Part shown: positions 1 through 9,241 of the stretch, piece after piece
How positions within the stretch are numbered: the stretch's first letter is position 1
Layout: every line of letters begins with the position of its first letter
Source: Caballeronia sp. SL2Y3
GTDB taxonomy: Bacteria; Pseudomonadota; Gammaproteobacteria; Burkholderiales; Burkholderiaceae
DNA length: 64,000 bases
NCBI RefSeq assembly: GCF_022879575.1
Contig: NZ_CP084262.1
Coordinates: 496,001 to 560,000, forward strand
Direction: 5' to 3'
Made by a program: the position numbers and the translations under genes
Notes under the pieces: model-generated
Told to the model about the DNA's origin: nothing
What the model saw: the letters and a program-made list of their open reading frames with translations, nothing else
Database searches by the model: none

Positions 1-418
1 ACCAGCTGACGATGATCGCCGGGCTCGACAAGATCGGCAAGTTCCAGCGCGACAGCCCGCGCGCGAGCCCGCCCGCGAGCATCGTCGCAAAGACGGCGGC
101 GAGAATCGCGACGGCCGCCGCCTGCGACGCGTCCCGAATGAAGGTGAACGCCGCCAACGCCGCCAGCGCGCCGTTGAAACCGTAGAGGTCGTCGCGCAGG
201 GCGGGCGAATCGGCAGGTTCGGTGATGAGCGTCACGACCTTCCCCGCGAGCGCACCGATCAGCAAGCCGCAGGCAAGGCGCGGGCTTGCGCAGAGCACGC
301 CCGCGAACACGAACGCGCCCGTCGCGGCGTTCTGCTGAAGCACGATCTGCCCGATGCTGCGGGCGAAGCTGAAGAGGGTTTCGCCGAGAACGGCGTCGCG
401 ACGAAGAACGGTGGACAT
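1..418 (-). CDS. Urea transporter (UT family), N-terminal fragment cut by the window edge
   Basis: About 139 N-terminal residues are visible; the rest lies left of position 1. The protein is hydrophobic from about residue 20 and contains YGFNGALAALAAF, which matches the signature of the urea transporter family, where it lines the urea-selective pore of an inner-membrane channel. A preceding FAGVLCASPRLACG stretch fits the first membrane segments of that family. The start is the ATG at 418; no clear Shine-Dalgarno is seen before it, so a slightly different start is possible. No urease gene is in view; it may lie further left. The family call rests on motif recognition only, and transport of another small amide cannot be excluded. 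Confidence 0.72.
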   Translation of the reverse strand, partial: MSTVLRRDAVLGETLFSFARSIGQIVLQQNAATGAFVFAGVLCASPRLACGLLIGALAGKVVTLITEPADSPALRDDLYGFNGALAALAAFTFIRDASQAAAVAILAAVFATMLAGGLARGLSRWNLPILSSPAIIVSW

Positions 419-559
419 GCGCGGCGGCTGCGTTGGACCGAAAGCCGCCAGCATAGGACAAGCGGCGCGCGCCGTGCGACGGCGGGCCGAATAGCGGGTA
501 TGCGGGAAGGGAGAGCTTGAGCCCGCCGCTTTCGCAAGCGGCGGGAGATGCGATTTCGC

Positions 560-763
560 TTAGTTGAAAGCCATCGGCATCAGGGTCGAGCCGTCGACCG
601 TGGCGGTCGCGTAATTCAGCTCCGAACTCTTCTGGACGAACTCAGCGACGTTTTCGCGGAAGTTCGAGTGCTCTTCCCAGGTGATGTAGCTGGCATCGAC
701 AACTGCGGACAGCGTGAGCAACGTAAAAGCGATCTTTTCGAGAATGACGTAACGGTGGCGCAT
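560..763 (-). CDS. Small membrane-anchored or exported protein, 67 aa
   Basis: This short gene has a convincing ribosome-binding site (AGGAAGAA) seven bases before its ATG at 763 and ends in TAA. The product begins MRHRYVILEKIAF and has one hydrophobic segment (about residues 7-25), which can be an uncleaved anchor or a signal peptide. The remainder is polar and ends in MPMAFN. I do not recognise a family. It stands alone between the urea transporter and the alcohol dehydrogenase, all on the minus strand. The good start signal and coding-like composition argue that it is real; its role is unknown. Confidence 0.6.
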   Translation of the reverse strand: MRHRYVILEKIAFTLLTLSAVVDASYITWEEHSNFRENVAEFVQKSSELNYATATVDGSTLMPMAFN

Positions 764-868
764 GGTGTTTCTTCCTGAATTTGCAGCCTATTGTAACAGA
801 GCCTAGGGTTTTCCCCTAGTGCGTTGTTGCAATGCCGCAAATCCGCCATGCGCCGCCTCGGAAGCCCG

Positions 869-2008
869 TTACATCGACGCTTCAAGCATCGCCGCGTAGT
901 CGTCGCTCGTCGCCTCGCGCGGGTTCGTCTTGTGGCTGTGATCCTTCATCGCGCCGGCGATGATGCGCGGGAACAGGTCGCGCGTGACGCCTAGCTCGGC
1001 GAGGCCGCGCGGCAGGCCGAGCGTCGCGGTCATCGCGCGGATGGCGTCGCCGACTTCGTCGCCGGATGCAAGGCCCATCGCCTGCGCGATGCGGTCGAGC
1101 TTGCCTTCCTCCTGCATCGACGGCGCGCTGCGGTTGAACGCGATCACCGCCGGCAAGAAGATGGCGTTCAGCGTGCCGTGGTGCAGCTTCGGATTGATGC
1201 CGCCGAGCGAATGGCTCAGGCTATGCACGCAGCCGAGGCCCTTCTGGAACGCGAGCGCGCCCTGCATCGACGCGCTCATCATGTTCCAGCGCGCGGCGCG
1301 GTCGGAGCCGTCGCGCGTCGCCCGCTCGATGTATCGCCACGCGCGCCACAGGCCGTCGAGCGCGATGCCGTCGGCGGGCGCGTTGAACGCCGGCGCCATG
1401 AACGTTTCGAGGCAATGCGCGATGGCGTCCATGCCCGTCGCGGCGGTGAGCATCGGCGGCAGGCCGAGCGTCAGTTCGGGATCGCAGATGGCGACTTTCG
1501 GCACCACATGCGGCGAGATCACGCCGACCTTGCGGCCGTCATCCAGAATCAGAATCGCGCCGCGACCCACTTCGCTGCCGGTTCCCGCCGTCGTCGGAAT
1601 GGCGATGACCGGCGCGGTCGCCGCCGTGATGCGCGCGAGTCCGCCCTCGATCACGGCGAAGCTCTGCAGCGGTCCTTCATGCGTCGCGCAAACCGCGACG
1701 CCCTTCGCCAGATCGATCGACGAGCCGCCACCCGCCGCAATCACGCCATCGCAGCCGTTCGCGCGATACAACTCGACAGCCGCGCGCACGGCGGCTTCGT
1801 TAGGGTTCGGCGGCGTCGCGTCGAAGACCGGTGCCTCGAACGTGGGACCGAGCGCATCCACGATCTTGTCGAGCAGGCCCGCTGCGCGAATACCCGCATC
1901 CGTCACGATGAGCGGACGCCGAATACCGATGCGTTCGCACTCTCCGGCAAGGAGACGCACGGCGCCGAAGTCGAACTGAATCTGCGTGATGTAATTGATG
2001 AGCGGCAT
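869..2008 (-). CDS. Iron-containing alcohol dehydrogenase family protein
   Basis: A 379-residue group III (iron-dependent) alcohol dehydrogenase, the usual family length. The N-terminal half is a nucleotide-binding domain with GGGSSIDLAKG at residues 93-103 and TAGTGSE. The C-terminal half carries the metal ligands: the Asp and His of GMDAIAHCLETF, the His of CVHSLSHSLGG, and HHGT. Members oxidise or reduce short-chain alcohols, 4-hydroxybutyrate or maleylacetate with NAD(P); the substrate cannot be read from the sequence. I chose the ATG at 2008 (MPLINYITQIQF), because longer in-frame extensions run through the intergenic regulatory repeat and lack conserved residues. It is divergent from the LysR gene at 2121, which probably regulates it. 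Confidence 0.88.
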   Translation of the reverse strand: MPLINYITQIQFDFGAVRLLAGECERIGIRRPLIVTDAGIRAAGLLDKIVDALGPTFEAPVFDATPPNPNEAAVRAAVELYRANGCDGVIAAGGGSSIDLAKGVAVCATHEGPLQSFAVIEGGLARITAATAPVIAIPTTAGTGSEVGRGAILILDDGRKVGVISPHVVPKVAICDPELTLGLPPMLTAATGMDAIAHCLETFMAPAFNAPADGIALDGLWRAWRYIERATRDGSDRAARWNMMSASMQGALAFQKGLGCVHSLSHSLGGINPKLHHGTLNAIFLPAVIAFNRSAPSMQEEGKLDRIAQAMGLASGDEVGDAIRAMTATLGLPRGLAELGVTRDLFPRIIAGAMKDHSHKTNPREATSDDYAAMLEASM

Positions 2009-2015
2009 GGCGAGA

Positions 2016-2106
2016 TGAGGAAAAGTTATAGGCGCATCGGCGAGTATACAAAGCGCTGCGCGTCCGCGATACTGACGGCATGTGATAGGGGTATAACTTT
2101 TCCTCA
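2016..2106. promoter_or_regulatory. Perfect 15-bp inverted repeat between the divergent dehydrogenase and LysR genes
   Basis: TGAGGAAAAGTTATA at 2016-2030 is the exact reverse complement of TATAACTTTTCCTCA at 2092-2106, with 61 bases between. The left arm ends just upstream of the dehydrogenase ATG (2008) and the right arm just before the LysR ATG (2121). The arms therefore sit at the two transcript starts or leaders. I infer a pair of regulator-binding sites, possibly allowing DNA looping, for the adjacent LysR protein. Confidence 0.6.
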
Positions 2107-2120
2107 AGTCAAACCGCAAC

Positions 2121-3059
2121 ATGACGCCATCGCTCAATTCGATTCTTTCGCGGCTGCACTTGAGGCAACTGCGTCTTCTCATCGCGCTCGAAGAACGCGG
2201 TTCACTGCAAGGCGCGGCCAGTCAGCTCGCTCTCACGCAACCGGGCGTGAGCAAGTCGCTGCATGAAATCGAAACCACGTTCGGCACGCCGCTTTTCGTG
2301 CGCACGCATCGGGGGCTCGAGCCGAATGCCGTCGGCCATTGCGTGATCCGCTATGCACGGCTCATTCAGACCGACCTGGCGCATCTGCGCGAAGAGATCG
2401 TCGGCATCATGCGCGGCTTCGGCGGGCGCGTGTCGGTGGGCGTCATCATGGGCGCGGTGCCGCTCGTCACCGACGCCATCACGGCGCTCGGCGCTCGTCA
2501 GCCGGAAATGTCGGTGGAGATCGTCGAGGACACGAGCGCGACGCTGCTCGGTCTCATCGACGCCGGACGGCTCGACGTCGCGGTCTGTCGCACGAGCGTG
2601 AGCCAGACGCCGTATCTCTACGACAGCATCGTGGTGCAGCAGGAGACGCTCGCCGTCGTCGCCAATACCGCGCATCCGCTCGCGAAGCGGCGGCGCGTGG
2701 CGCTCAAGGATCTGGCGAGGCATCGCTGGGTCGTGTATCGCGCGAACATGCCGATGCGTCTTCTGCTCGAACGCGAGTTCCACGACGCAGGACTGCGCTT
2801 TCCGGCGCATCTGCTCGAAACGACTTCCGCGTTCGCGACGCTCGCGCTGTTGCAAAAGAATCCGTCGCTGGTGGCGCTCGTATCGGTCGATGTCGCGCGC
2901 TTCTGCACCGCGCATGGCGTCGTGTGCACGCTGCCGCTCGCGTTTTCGTCGAAGAGCGAACCATACGAAATGGTCACCCGCCGCGATGCGCCGTTATCCC
3001 CCGGCGTGCGGTTATTGATGGAAGAGATCACGCAAGCGGGACGCGCTGTGGGTGCATGA
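2121..3059 (+). CDS. LysR family transcriptional regulator
   Basis: A 312-residue LysR-type regulator of normal length. Residues about 15-75 form the winged helix-turn-helix (LRQLRLLIALEERGSLQGAA, then SQLALTQPGVSKSLHEIE). The rest is a periplasmic-binding-like effector domain starting near GRVSVGVIMGAVPL. It most resembles the aromatic/galactarate-type branch (GbpR/CbL style), but the effector is not predictable. It lies divergent from the iron alcohol dehydrogenase, the classical arrangement for a LysR protein and its target, and shares a 15-bp inverted repeat with it. Autoregulation through the right arm is likely. Confidence 0.9.
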   Translation: MTPSLNSILSRLHLRQLRLLIALEERGSLQGAASQLALTQPGVSKSLHEIETTFGTPLFVRTHRGLEPNAVGHCVIRYARLIQTDLAHLREEIVGIMRGFGGRVSVGVIMGAVPLVTDAITALGARQPEMSVEIVEDTSATLLGLIDAGRLDVAVCRTSVSQTPYLYDSIVVQQETLAVVANTAHPLAKRRRVALKDLARHRWVVYRANMPMRLLLEREFHDAGLRFPAHLLETTSAFATLALLQKNPSLVALVSVDVARFCTAHGVVCTLPLAFSSKSEPYEMVTRRDAPLSPGVRLLMEEITQAGRAVGA

Positions 3060-3293
3060 TCGCTGTGTCGGACAACGGACGAGATTACCGACGCGCCGCG
3101 CGTTTTGATGTACAAACTTACGTTGTTGTGACGCGCCAGCAACGTCTACCGCGCCCCTTTTTTCGCGAAGCGAAAAACTGGCCTTTTAGGCAAACGTTTG
3201 CGATTCATTTGTGTTTCAATTGAGACCCTTCTGCCACCAATACGCTGACTCCCGCGCGCCACACTCGGCGCTTCATGCATGGGATAAAGAGCT

Positions 3294-5801
3294 ATGCGCT
3301 TCCAGTACGAGGCTTCCGCAACCGACATGAGGCACAAGTTCGATCGCCAACGTCAGGCGCATTTCCAGCGGTGGTTCGCAACGTTCGCCAGTCTCGCGCA
3401 TTCGCGCCTGCCGCTGCCCGCTTATCTGCAAAAAGTCACGGACACCTTGCGCGAAGTCGCAGCCGTCGCCTCGGCTGTCGTCGAATGGATCGAAGCCGAC
3501 GAACTCGTGTATTGCGCGGCGAGCGGGGCGGCCGCGCAGCACGTCGGCGTCCGGCTGCCGAGCGCCGGCAGTCTGTCCGGCCTGTGCATCACGCGGCAGC
3601 AGGCGCTCATCAGCCGCAATACCGCAAACGACCATCGCGTGGATCGCGCGGCGTGTCAGGCGGTCGGCGCTGTTTCCATGGTGGTTGCGCCCGTCATCTA
3701 TGACGGCCGCTCCGTGGCGGTGCTCAAGCTCATCTCCGGCCAGCCGGACCAGTTCAACCAGTCGGACATCGCCATCCTGAACGCGTTCTGCGCGTGCATC
3801 GCGGAAACCATCGCACGCGAGGAAGCGGCGCAAGAGAATCGCCAGCTCGTCGCGGCCAATGCGAGCGTGAGCGCAACCCTGAGCATGGAATCGTCGCTGC
3901 GCGCGGAGTACGAGAAAAAGCTCGCCGATGCCCTGCGCCGCCGCCGCACCGTGATCGACAACGCGAACGTCGCCTTCGTTTCGATGGACGAAGCGGGCAT
4001 GATCGTCGACTGGAACGAGGCCGCCGCGTCGCTATTCGGATGGCGCGCGCAAGACGCGCTGAACCGGGAAATGGCGCAACTCATCGTGCCGGAGCGTTTC
4101 CGCGACGCGCATCGCGCCGGCCTCACGCGCTATCTCGCCACCGGCGAAGCGCGAGTGATCAACAGGCGTGTCGAGCTTCCGGCGCTGCGGCGCGACGGCA
4201 CCGAATTCGCCGCCGAACTGACGGTGAGCGAAGTCTGGTTCGACGGCCAGCGCCAGTTCGCGTGCTTCATCCATGACATCACGGACCGGCTGCGCGCGAC
4301 GGAGGCGAACCAGCGCCTGCGCCTTTTGATCGATTCGGTCAGCGACTACGCGATCTGCATGCTGGACCGGCACGGCATCGTGCAATCGTGGAACGACGGC
4401 GCTCGCGCCCTCTACGGCTACACGGCGGAAGAGGCCGTCGGGCGGCATTTCGCGATGTTTTATCCGCCCGACGAACTGGGCCACGACCGCCCCGACGAAG
4501 CACTGCGCCGCGCGAACGAACACGGCCGCGTGGAACACGAAGACTGGCGCGTGCGCAAGGACGGCTCGGCGTTCTGGGCGCACGCCATTCTCAGCGCGCT
4601 GCCGTCCACCACTGGCCGCGAGCAGAACTTCGTCGCGATCACGCGCGACATGACCGCGCGCCGCCGCCTCGAAGAACTCGAAGCGTCGAGCCGGCGCATG
4701 AACGAATTCCTCGCGCTGCTCGGTCACGAGTTGCGCAATCCGCTCGCGCCGATACGCAACGCCGTGAGCATCCTGAAGCTGAAGGCGTCCGACGATCCCG
4801 ACGTCAACCGCAGCCGGCTGATCGTCGACCGGCAGCTCGCGCATCTGACGAAGCTCGTCGACGATCTGCTCGAAGCGGGCCGCGTCAGTTCGGGCAAGAT
4901 TCGTCTCTCGACGGAGATCGTGGATATCGCGGATGTCGTGCATCTGAGCGTCGAAGCGAGCCAGCCGTTGTTCGATGCGCGCGGCCAGCGCCTCGCGGTC
5001 GAAGAGATCGGCCAGCGCATGTATGTGAACGGCGATCCCACGCGGCTCGTGCAGGCGCTCAACAATCTGCTCAACAACGCATCGAAGTTCAGCCCGCCCG
5101 GGTCGACGGTCACGCTCGAAGTCGGCCCGCGCGGCAATGCGGCGATGCTGCGCGTGAGCGACCAGGGACGCGGCATTTCCGCCGATGCGCTCGCCACGGT
5201 CTTCGATCTCTTCGTGCAGGAGCATCCGCCGGGCGCGCATCTCGACGAAGGCGGGCTCGGCATCGGCCTGACCCTCGTGCGGGCTATCGCGGAACTGCAC
5301 GGCGGCCATGTCGAGGCGAAGAGCGGCGGCACGGGAACCGGCAGCGCGTTCACGCTGTGGCTGCCGCTCGCGCAGGCGCCCGCGGACATCGGCGCGACGC
5401 CGGCGGAGCCCGCGCCTACGGCGGATCGGCAACTGGAAGTGCTCGTGGTGGACGACAATCGCGATTCCGCCGACAGCATGACGCTGCTCGTCGACATGCT
5501 CGGCCACACCGCGCGCTCGGCCTACGACGGCGAAGAGGCGTTGCAGCAGTTCGGCGCGCGCCGGCCGCAGGTCGTGCTGCTGGACCTGTCGATGCCGGGG
5601 CTGACGGGCTTCGACGTGATTCGCGGCATCCGCGAGCAGGCGAGCAGCGACGGCGGCAAACATGTGATCGTCGCCGCCATGACCGGGCTCGGATCGGACG
5701 AAGACATCGCCCGCACGCGCGCCGCCGGCTTCGATGCGCATCTCGTGAAGCCCGTGGACCTCGACGAAGTGGAAGCGGTGCTCGCGCTCGCCGCCAAATG
5801 A
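3294..5801 (+). CDS. Cytoplasmic hybrid sensor histidine kinase (GAF-PAS-PAS-HisKA-HATPase-REC)
   Basis: An 835-residue soluble hybrid kinase without membrane segments. A GAF domain covers about 25-170, followed by a short coiled coil, two PAS domains (about 220-335 and 345-455), a HisKA dimerisation domain with phospho-acceptor His478 in LLGHELRNPLAP, a HATPase domain with the N box NNLLNNASKF and G-rich motifs, and a C-terminal receiver with phospho-acceptor Asp764 in VVLLDLSMPG. It should autophosphorylate and pass phosphate to its own receiver; an output partner such as an Hpt protein or another regulator must lie elsewhere, since no response-regulator gene is adjacent. It converges on the DeoR gene at 5818. 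The signal sensed is not evident. Confidence 0.92.
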   Translation: MRFQYEASATDMRHKFDRQRQAHFQRWFATFASLAHSRLPLPAYLQKVTDTLREVAAVASAVVEWIEADELVYCAASGAAAQHVGVRLPSAGSLSGLCITRQQALISRNTANDHRVDRAACQAVGAVSMVVAPVIYDGRSVAVLKLISGQPDQFNQSDIAILNAFCACIAETIAREEAAQENRQLVAANASVSATLSMESSLRAEYEKKLADALRRRRTVIDNANVAFVSMDEAGMIVDWNEAAASLFGWRAQDALNREMAQLIVPERFRDAHRAGLTRYLATGEARVINRRVELPALRRDGTEFAAELTVSEVWFDGQRQFACFIHDITDRLRATEANQRLRLLIDSVSDYAICMLDRHGIVQSWNDGARALYGYTAEEAVGRHFAMFYPPDELGHDRPDEALRRANEHGRVEHEDWRVRKDGSAFWAHAILSALPSTTGREQNFVAITRDMTARRRLEELEASSRRMNEFLALLGHELRNPLAPIRNAVSILKLKASDDPDVNRSRLIVDRQLAHLTKLVDDLLEAGRVSSGKIRLSTEIVDIADVVHLSVEASQPLFDARGQRLAVEEIGQRMYVNGDPTRLVQALNNLLNNASKFSPPGSTVTLEVGPRGNAAMLRVSDQGRGISADALATVFDLFVQEHPPGAHLDEGGLGIGLTLVRAIAELHGGHVEAKSGGTGTGSAFTLWLPLAQAPADIGATPAEPAPTADRQLEVLVVDDNRDSADSMTLLVDMLGHTARSAYDGEEALQQFGARRPQVVLLDLSMPGLTGFDVIRGIREQASSDGGKHVIVAAMTGLGSDEDIARTRAAGFDAHLVKPVDLDEVEAVLALAAK

Positions 5802-5817
5802 AACCGGAAGCGCGCCG

Positions 5818-6591
5818 CTAGCGGGCGTCGCTCTCCGCGCGCTCGACCGTCACGTTGCCGCGCTCCGTGAAGCGGCTCGCGGCGGCCGGGTCCGCGAGCG
5901 AATCGGTGATGAGCGTCCAGTCGCGTTCGAGCGGCGTCCAGTGCTGCTGGCTCGCGCGCCCGAGCTTGTCGGATGTGACGAGCACGAACACGCTCGCCGC
6001 CTGCGCGACGATGCACTCCTTCAGAAACGCCTGCTCCGCCGTGGCTTCGCACAGTCCACGGCCCGCCACGACGCCGTCCGCGCCCAGAAAAGCCAGGTCG
6101 TAAGTCACGCGCGACAGCGCAAGCTGCGCAATGGGCCCGAGCGTGCTCATGCTCGACGGCCGCACGTCGCCGCCGATCAGCGTCACGGGCACGTCCGCCG
6201 ACGCGAGCGCGCTGACCGCCAGCAAATTGTTCGTCACGACCTGAATGCCCTTGCGCCCCGCGAGGCAGCGCGCGAGCGCGGCGGTCGTCGTGCCGCCGTC
6301 CAGAAAGAGCGTGTCGCCGTCCTGCACGTGCCGCGCCGCCGCCCGGGCGATGGCTTCCTTCTGTTCCCGAAAACTCGCCCGCCGCGTATCGAGCGATTCC
6401 TCCGGCTCGTGCACGCCGACCGACGCCGCGCCGCCGTACGTGCGCACGATGCGGCGTTCCTCGGCGAGCGCGCGCAAATCGCGCCGCACCGTCGCCTCCG
6501 ACATGCCGAAGTGCTCGCACAGCGCGGCCACATCGTTCATGCCGGACAGTACGGCCTGCAACATGGCTTCGCGGCGTTTCTCGACTTTCAT
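5818..6591 (-). CDS. DeoR/GlpR family transcriptional regulator of the acid-sugar cluster
   Basis: A 257-residue DeoR-family repressor. The N-terminal winged helix includes MSEATVRRDLRALAEE (about residues 29-45), diagnostic of the family; the C-terminal domain has DGGTTTAALARCL (about 98-111), part of the sugar-phosphate binding fold. Members usually repress catabolic genes and are released by a phosphorylated pathway intermediate. It is divergent from the permease-kinase-dehydrogenase operon starting at 6881, and the spacer carries repeated TTCGATCA-type sites. I infer that it represses this operon and responds to an acid-sugar phosphate such as 4-phospho-threonate. Confidence 0.9.
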   Translation of the reverse strand: MKVEKRREAMLQAVLSGMNDVAALCEHFGMSEATVRRDLRALAEERRIVRTYGGAASVGVHEPEESLDTRRASFREQKEAIARAAARHVQDGDTLFLDGGTTTAALARCLAGRKGIQVVTNNLLAVSALASADVPVTLIGGDVRPSSMSTLGPIAQLALSRVTYDLAFLGADGVVAGRGLCEATAEQAFLKECIVAQAASVFVLVTSDKLGRASQQHWTPLERDWTLITDSLADPAAASRFTERGNVTVERAESDAR

Positions 6592-6724
6592 GCGGTTCCT
6601 GTTCGTTTGAGCGTGGTTACGCGTGCCGCTTTGCCGCGGTCCGCAAGTTTAGCGAATCGGACGGTGCTTTCGGGCTCGGGCAATGCTGACCGGGTTCTCG
6701 CAAGCGCACGCCGGCGTTTTGATC

Positions 6725-6855
6725 GGTTCGATCATTAATCGTCACAACGTTTGCGCGGTTCGATCAGCGTAAACGCCTAGACGCAGCGAATTGCGCGTGA
6801 TTCGATCAAAGGATACACTTGGAAATGATCGATCCAATCATTTCCTGATCGAACC
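6725..6855. promoter_or_regulatory. Cluster of GGTTCGATCA half-sites, probable DeoR operators
   Basis: GGTTCGATCA occurs at 6725-6734 and 6757-6766, the variant GATTCGATCA at 6799-6808, and the reverse complement at 6846-6855, with a near copy TGATCGATCC at 6826-6835. All lie in the 289-bp spacer between the divergent DeoR gene and the permease. DeoR-family operators are typically repeated TTCG-containing half-sites, so these are the likely binding sites of the adjacent regulator. Confidence 0.65.
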
Positions 6856-6880
6856 AGACAAGATCCTCCCGGAGACACCC

Positions 6881-7888
6881 ATGGCCCAGATTCCCATCAA
6901 ACGCGCGGTGGAGCGCGTACCCGGCGGCATGATGATCGTTCCGCTTCTGATCGGCTCGCTCATCGCGACGTTCCTGCCGGGCATGCCGAAGTTTTTCGGC
7001 TCGTTCACGAACGCGCTGTTCACCGGCGCGCTGCCGATTCTCGCGGTCTTCTATGTCTGCATGGGCGCGGGCATCGACGTAAAAGCGACGCCCTACCTGC
7101 TCAAGAAAGGCGGCGCGCTCTTCGCCACGAAAGTCGGCATGGCGATTCTCACCGGCATCGTGCTCGGGCATTTTCTCGGCGAGCAGCCGATCAGCTCCGG
7201 CATGTTCGCGGGCCTCTCGACGCTCGCCGTCGTCGCCGCGATGAACGACACGAACGGCGGCCTTTACATGGCGCTGATGGGGCAGTACGGACGCTCGGAA
7301 GACGTCGGCGCGTACACCATCATGTCGCTCGAATCGGGTCCGTTCCTGACGATGGTCACGCTCGGCGTCGCGGGCCTTTCAGCGTTTCCGTGGCCGACGC
7401 TCGTCGGCAGCATTCTGCCGCTCGCCATCGGCATGTTGCTCGGCAATCTGGACCGCGACATGCGCGACTTTCTCGGCCGCGCGGTTCCGGTGATGATTCC
7501 GTTCTTCGCGCTGGCGCTCGGCGCGAGCCTCGACTTGCACAAGGTCTGGCAGGCTGGCCTGCTCGGCATCGGCCTTGGGCTCGCGGTGGTCATCGTGACG
7601 GGCATTCCGCTCTACTTCGCGGACCGTCTGACGGGCGGCACGGGCGTGGCGGGCGCGGCGGCAGCGAACACCGCAGGCAATGCGGCGGCGGTTCCGGCGC
7701 TGATCGCGGCGGCCAATCCGGTCTACGAATCGGCGGCGAAGTCGGCGACGCTGCTCGTCGCGGCATGCGTGGTCGTGACGGCCATCGTCACGCCGATCGT
7801 CACCGCCGCGATTGCGAAGCGCGTGAACGCACGCAGCGATGCGCGCATGGCGGTCGGCGCGCGCGACAAGCGGGGAGCCACGCAATGA
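6881..7888 (+). CDS. kdgT: 2-keto-3-deoxygluconate permease family transporter (KdgT family)
   Basis: A 335-residue inner-membrane permease with about ten hydrophobic segments. The start [20 protein letters not shown] and the segments [16 protein letters not shown] and [16 protein letters not shown] are typical of KdgT. The ATG at 6881 follows a GGAG sequence; in-frame codons further upstream run through the operator region and are not used. KdgT is known for uptake of 2-keto-3-deoxygluconate by proton symport, but paralogues sit beside DUF1537 kinases and PdxA2, as here. I therefore infer uptake of a four-carbon acid sugar (threonate or erythronate). Its stop overlaps the kinase start by four bases (ATGA), so they are co-translated. 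Confidence 0.85.
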   Translation: MAQIPIKRAVERVPGGMMIVPLLIGSLIATFLPGMPKFFGSFTNALFTGALPILAVFYVCMGAGIDVKATPYLLKKGGALFATKVGMAILTGIVLGHFLGEQPISSGMFAGLSTLAVVAAMNDTNGGLYMALMGQYGRSEDVGAYTIMSLESGPFLTMVTLGVAGLSAFPWPTLVGSILPLAIGMLLGNLDRDMRDFLGRAVPVMIPFFALALGASLDLHKVWQAGLLGIGLGLAVVIVTGIPLYFADRLTGGTGVAGAAAANTAGNAAAVPALIAAANPVYESAAKSATLLVAACVVVTAIVTPIVTAAIAKRVNARSDARMAVGARDKRGATQ

Positions 7889-9207
7889 GCGCGCAGCCTG
7901 TCCAGGCGGCGAGCATGCTGATTCTCGCCGATGACCTCTCGGGCGCCGCCGACTGCGCCATCGCGTTCGCGGCGTCGGGCCGCAAGACGGTCGTGACGCT
8001 GGACATCTCGTCGCCCGGCGACGACGCGACCGTGATCGCCGCCGACACCGACACGCGCCGCTTCGCGCCCGCCGACGCCGGCGCGCGCGTCGCGGATGCG
8101 TGGCAGGCGCTGCGCGCGCCCGGCCGGCGTCTCTACAAGAAGATCGATTCGACGCTGCGCGGCAACTGGACCGCCGAAGTGGCGGCGCTCGCGCGTCTCG
8201 CCGGGCCGGCGATCGTCGCGCCCGCGTTTCCGGCCACGGGCCGCGCCGTGCGCGACGGCATCGTGTTTGTGCATGGCGTGCCGCTCGAAGAAACCGAAAC
8301 GTGGCAGCTCGAACACGCCGGACGCGACGCGCGCCTCGGGCTGATGCTCGAAGCGGCGGGCCTCACGACCGCGCACGTCGCGCTCGACACGCTGCGCGGC
8401 GAGCCGCAGTCACTCGCCGCGATCATCGCGACGGCGGCGGCGAACGGCACCGGCGCATTGATCGTCGATGCCGAAACCAGCGACGATCTCGCCGCGCTCG
8501 CGCGCATCACGGCATCGCTCGATACGCCGTTTTTCTGGGTCGGCTCGGGCGGGCTTGCACGCGAACTCGCGGCGCTGCCCGATCTGTTCGAAGCGGCAGC
8601 ATCAACGGCGGCGCGGCACCCGTCGGCAGACGTGGCGCGCGGCCCGGTGCTCGCGCTCGTCGGCAGCCTGTCGGCGGTGTCGGAGCGGCAATGCGCGATG
8701 CTGCGCACCGAAGCGGGTCTCGTCGAACTCATCCTGCCGCCGGCGGTGCTGCGCGACGGCGAGCGTCATGCGGACTGGCGCGCGTGGGGCGAGCGCATCG
8801 GCGAAACCTTGCGCGGCGGGCAGGATCTGATCGTGCGAATTGGACGCGACGATGCCTTCGACCCCGCCGAAGGCGCGCGCCTTTCCACTGCGCTCGCCGC
8901 GCTCGTCGCGCCGCACTTCGACGCCCTCGGCGGGCTGATCGCGACCGGCGGCGAAACCGCCCGCGCGATGCTCGCGGCGGCCAACGTCGGCAGCCTCGAA
9001 CTCGTGCGCGAAATCGAAGCCGGCGTCGCGCTCGGACGGGCCGCGACGGGCGTATCGGACACGGCGGGCGGCGCGGCGGGCGGCGCGGCCATCGTCACGA
9101 AGGCAGGCGCGTTCGGCAGCGAGCACGCGCTCTACGGCGCGTACCGGCATCTGCGCGGACTTTCGAACGAACACGCCGAAGCGGCCGCACCCGTCGCCGC
9201 CCGCTAA
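7885..9207 (+). CDS. Four-carbon acid-sugar kinase (DUF1537, OtnK/DtnK type)
   Basis: A 440-residue member of the DUF1537 kinase family. The N-terminal domain opens [18 protein letters not shown], the family hallmark, with [12 protein letters not shown] near residue 90, and the C-terminal nucleotide-binding domain contains [14 protein letters not shown] and the final KAGAFG. The family phosphorylates D-threonate, D-erythronate or 3-oxo-tetronate. Being followed by pdxA2 favours threonate/erythronate 4-kinase (DtnK-like): the product would be the substrate of PdxA2. Translation starts at the ATG at 7885 overlapping the permease stop. Pairing with a KdgT transporter and a DeoR regulator gives a self-contained catabolic operon. 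Confidence 0.88.
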   Translation: MSAQPVQAASMLILADDLSGAADCAIAFAASGRKTVVTLDISSPGDDATVIAADTDTRRFAPADAGARVADAWQALRAPGRRLYKKIDSTLRGNWTAEVAALARLAGPAIVAPAFPATGRAVRDGIVFVHGVPLEETETWQLEHAGRDARLGLMLEAAGLTTAHVALDTLRGEPQSLAAIIATAAANGTGALIVDAETSDDLAALARITASLDTPFFWVGSGGLARELAALPDLFEAAASTAARHPSADVARGPVLALVGSLSAVSERQCAMLRTEAGLVELILPPAVLRDGERHADWRAWGERIGETLRGGQDLIVRIGRDDAFDPAEGARLSTALAALVAPHFDALGGLIATGGETARAMLAAANVGSLELVREIEAGVALGRAATGVSDTAGGAAGGAAIVTKAGAFGSEHALYGAYRHLRGLSNEHAEAAAPVAAR

Positions 9208-9241
9208 GAACCACGCGAACCCTCAACATCTATCAATCACC

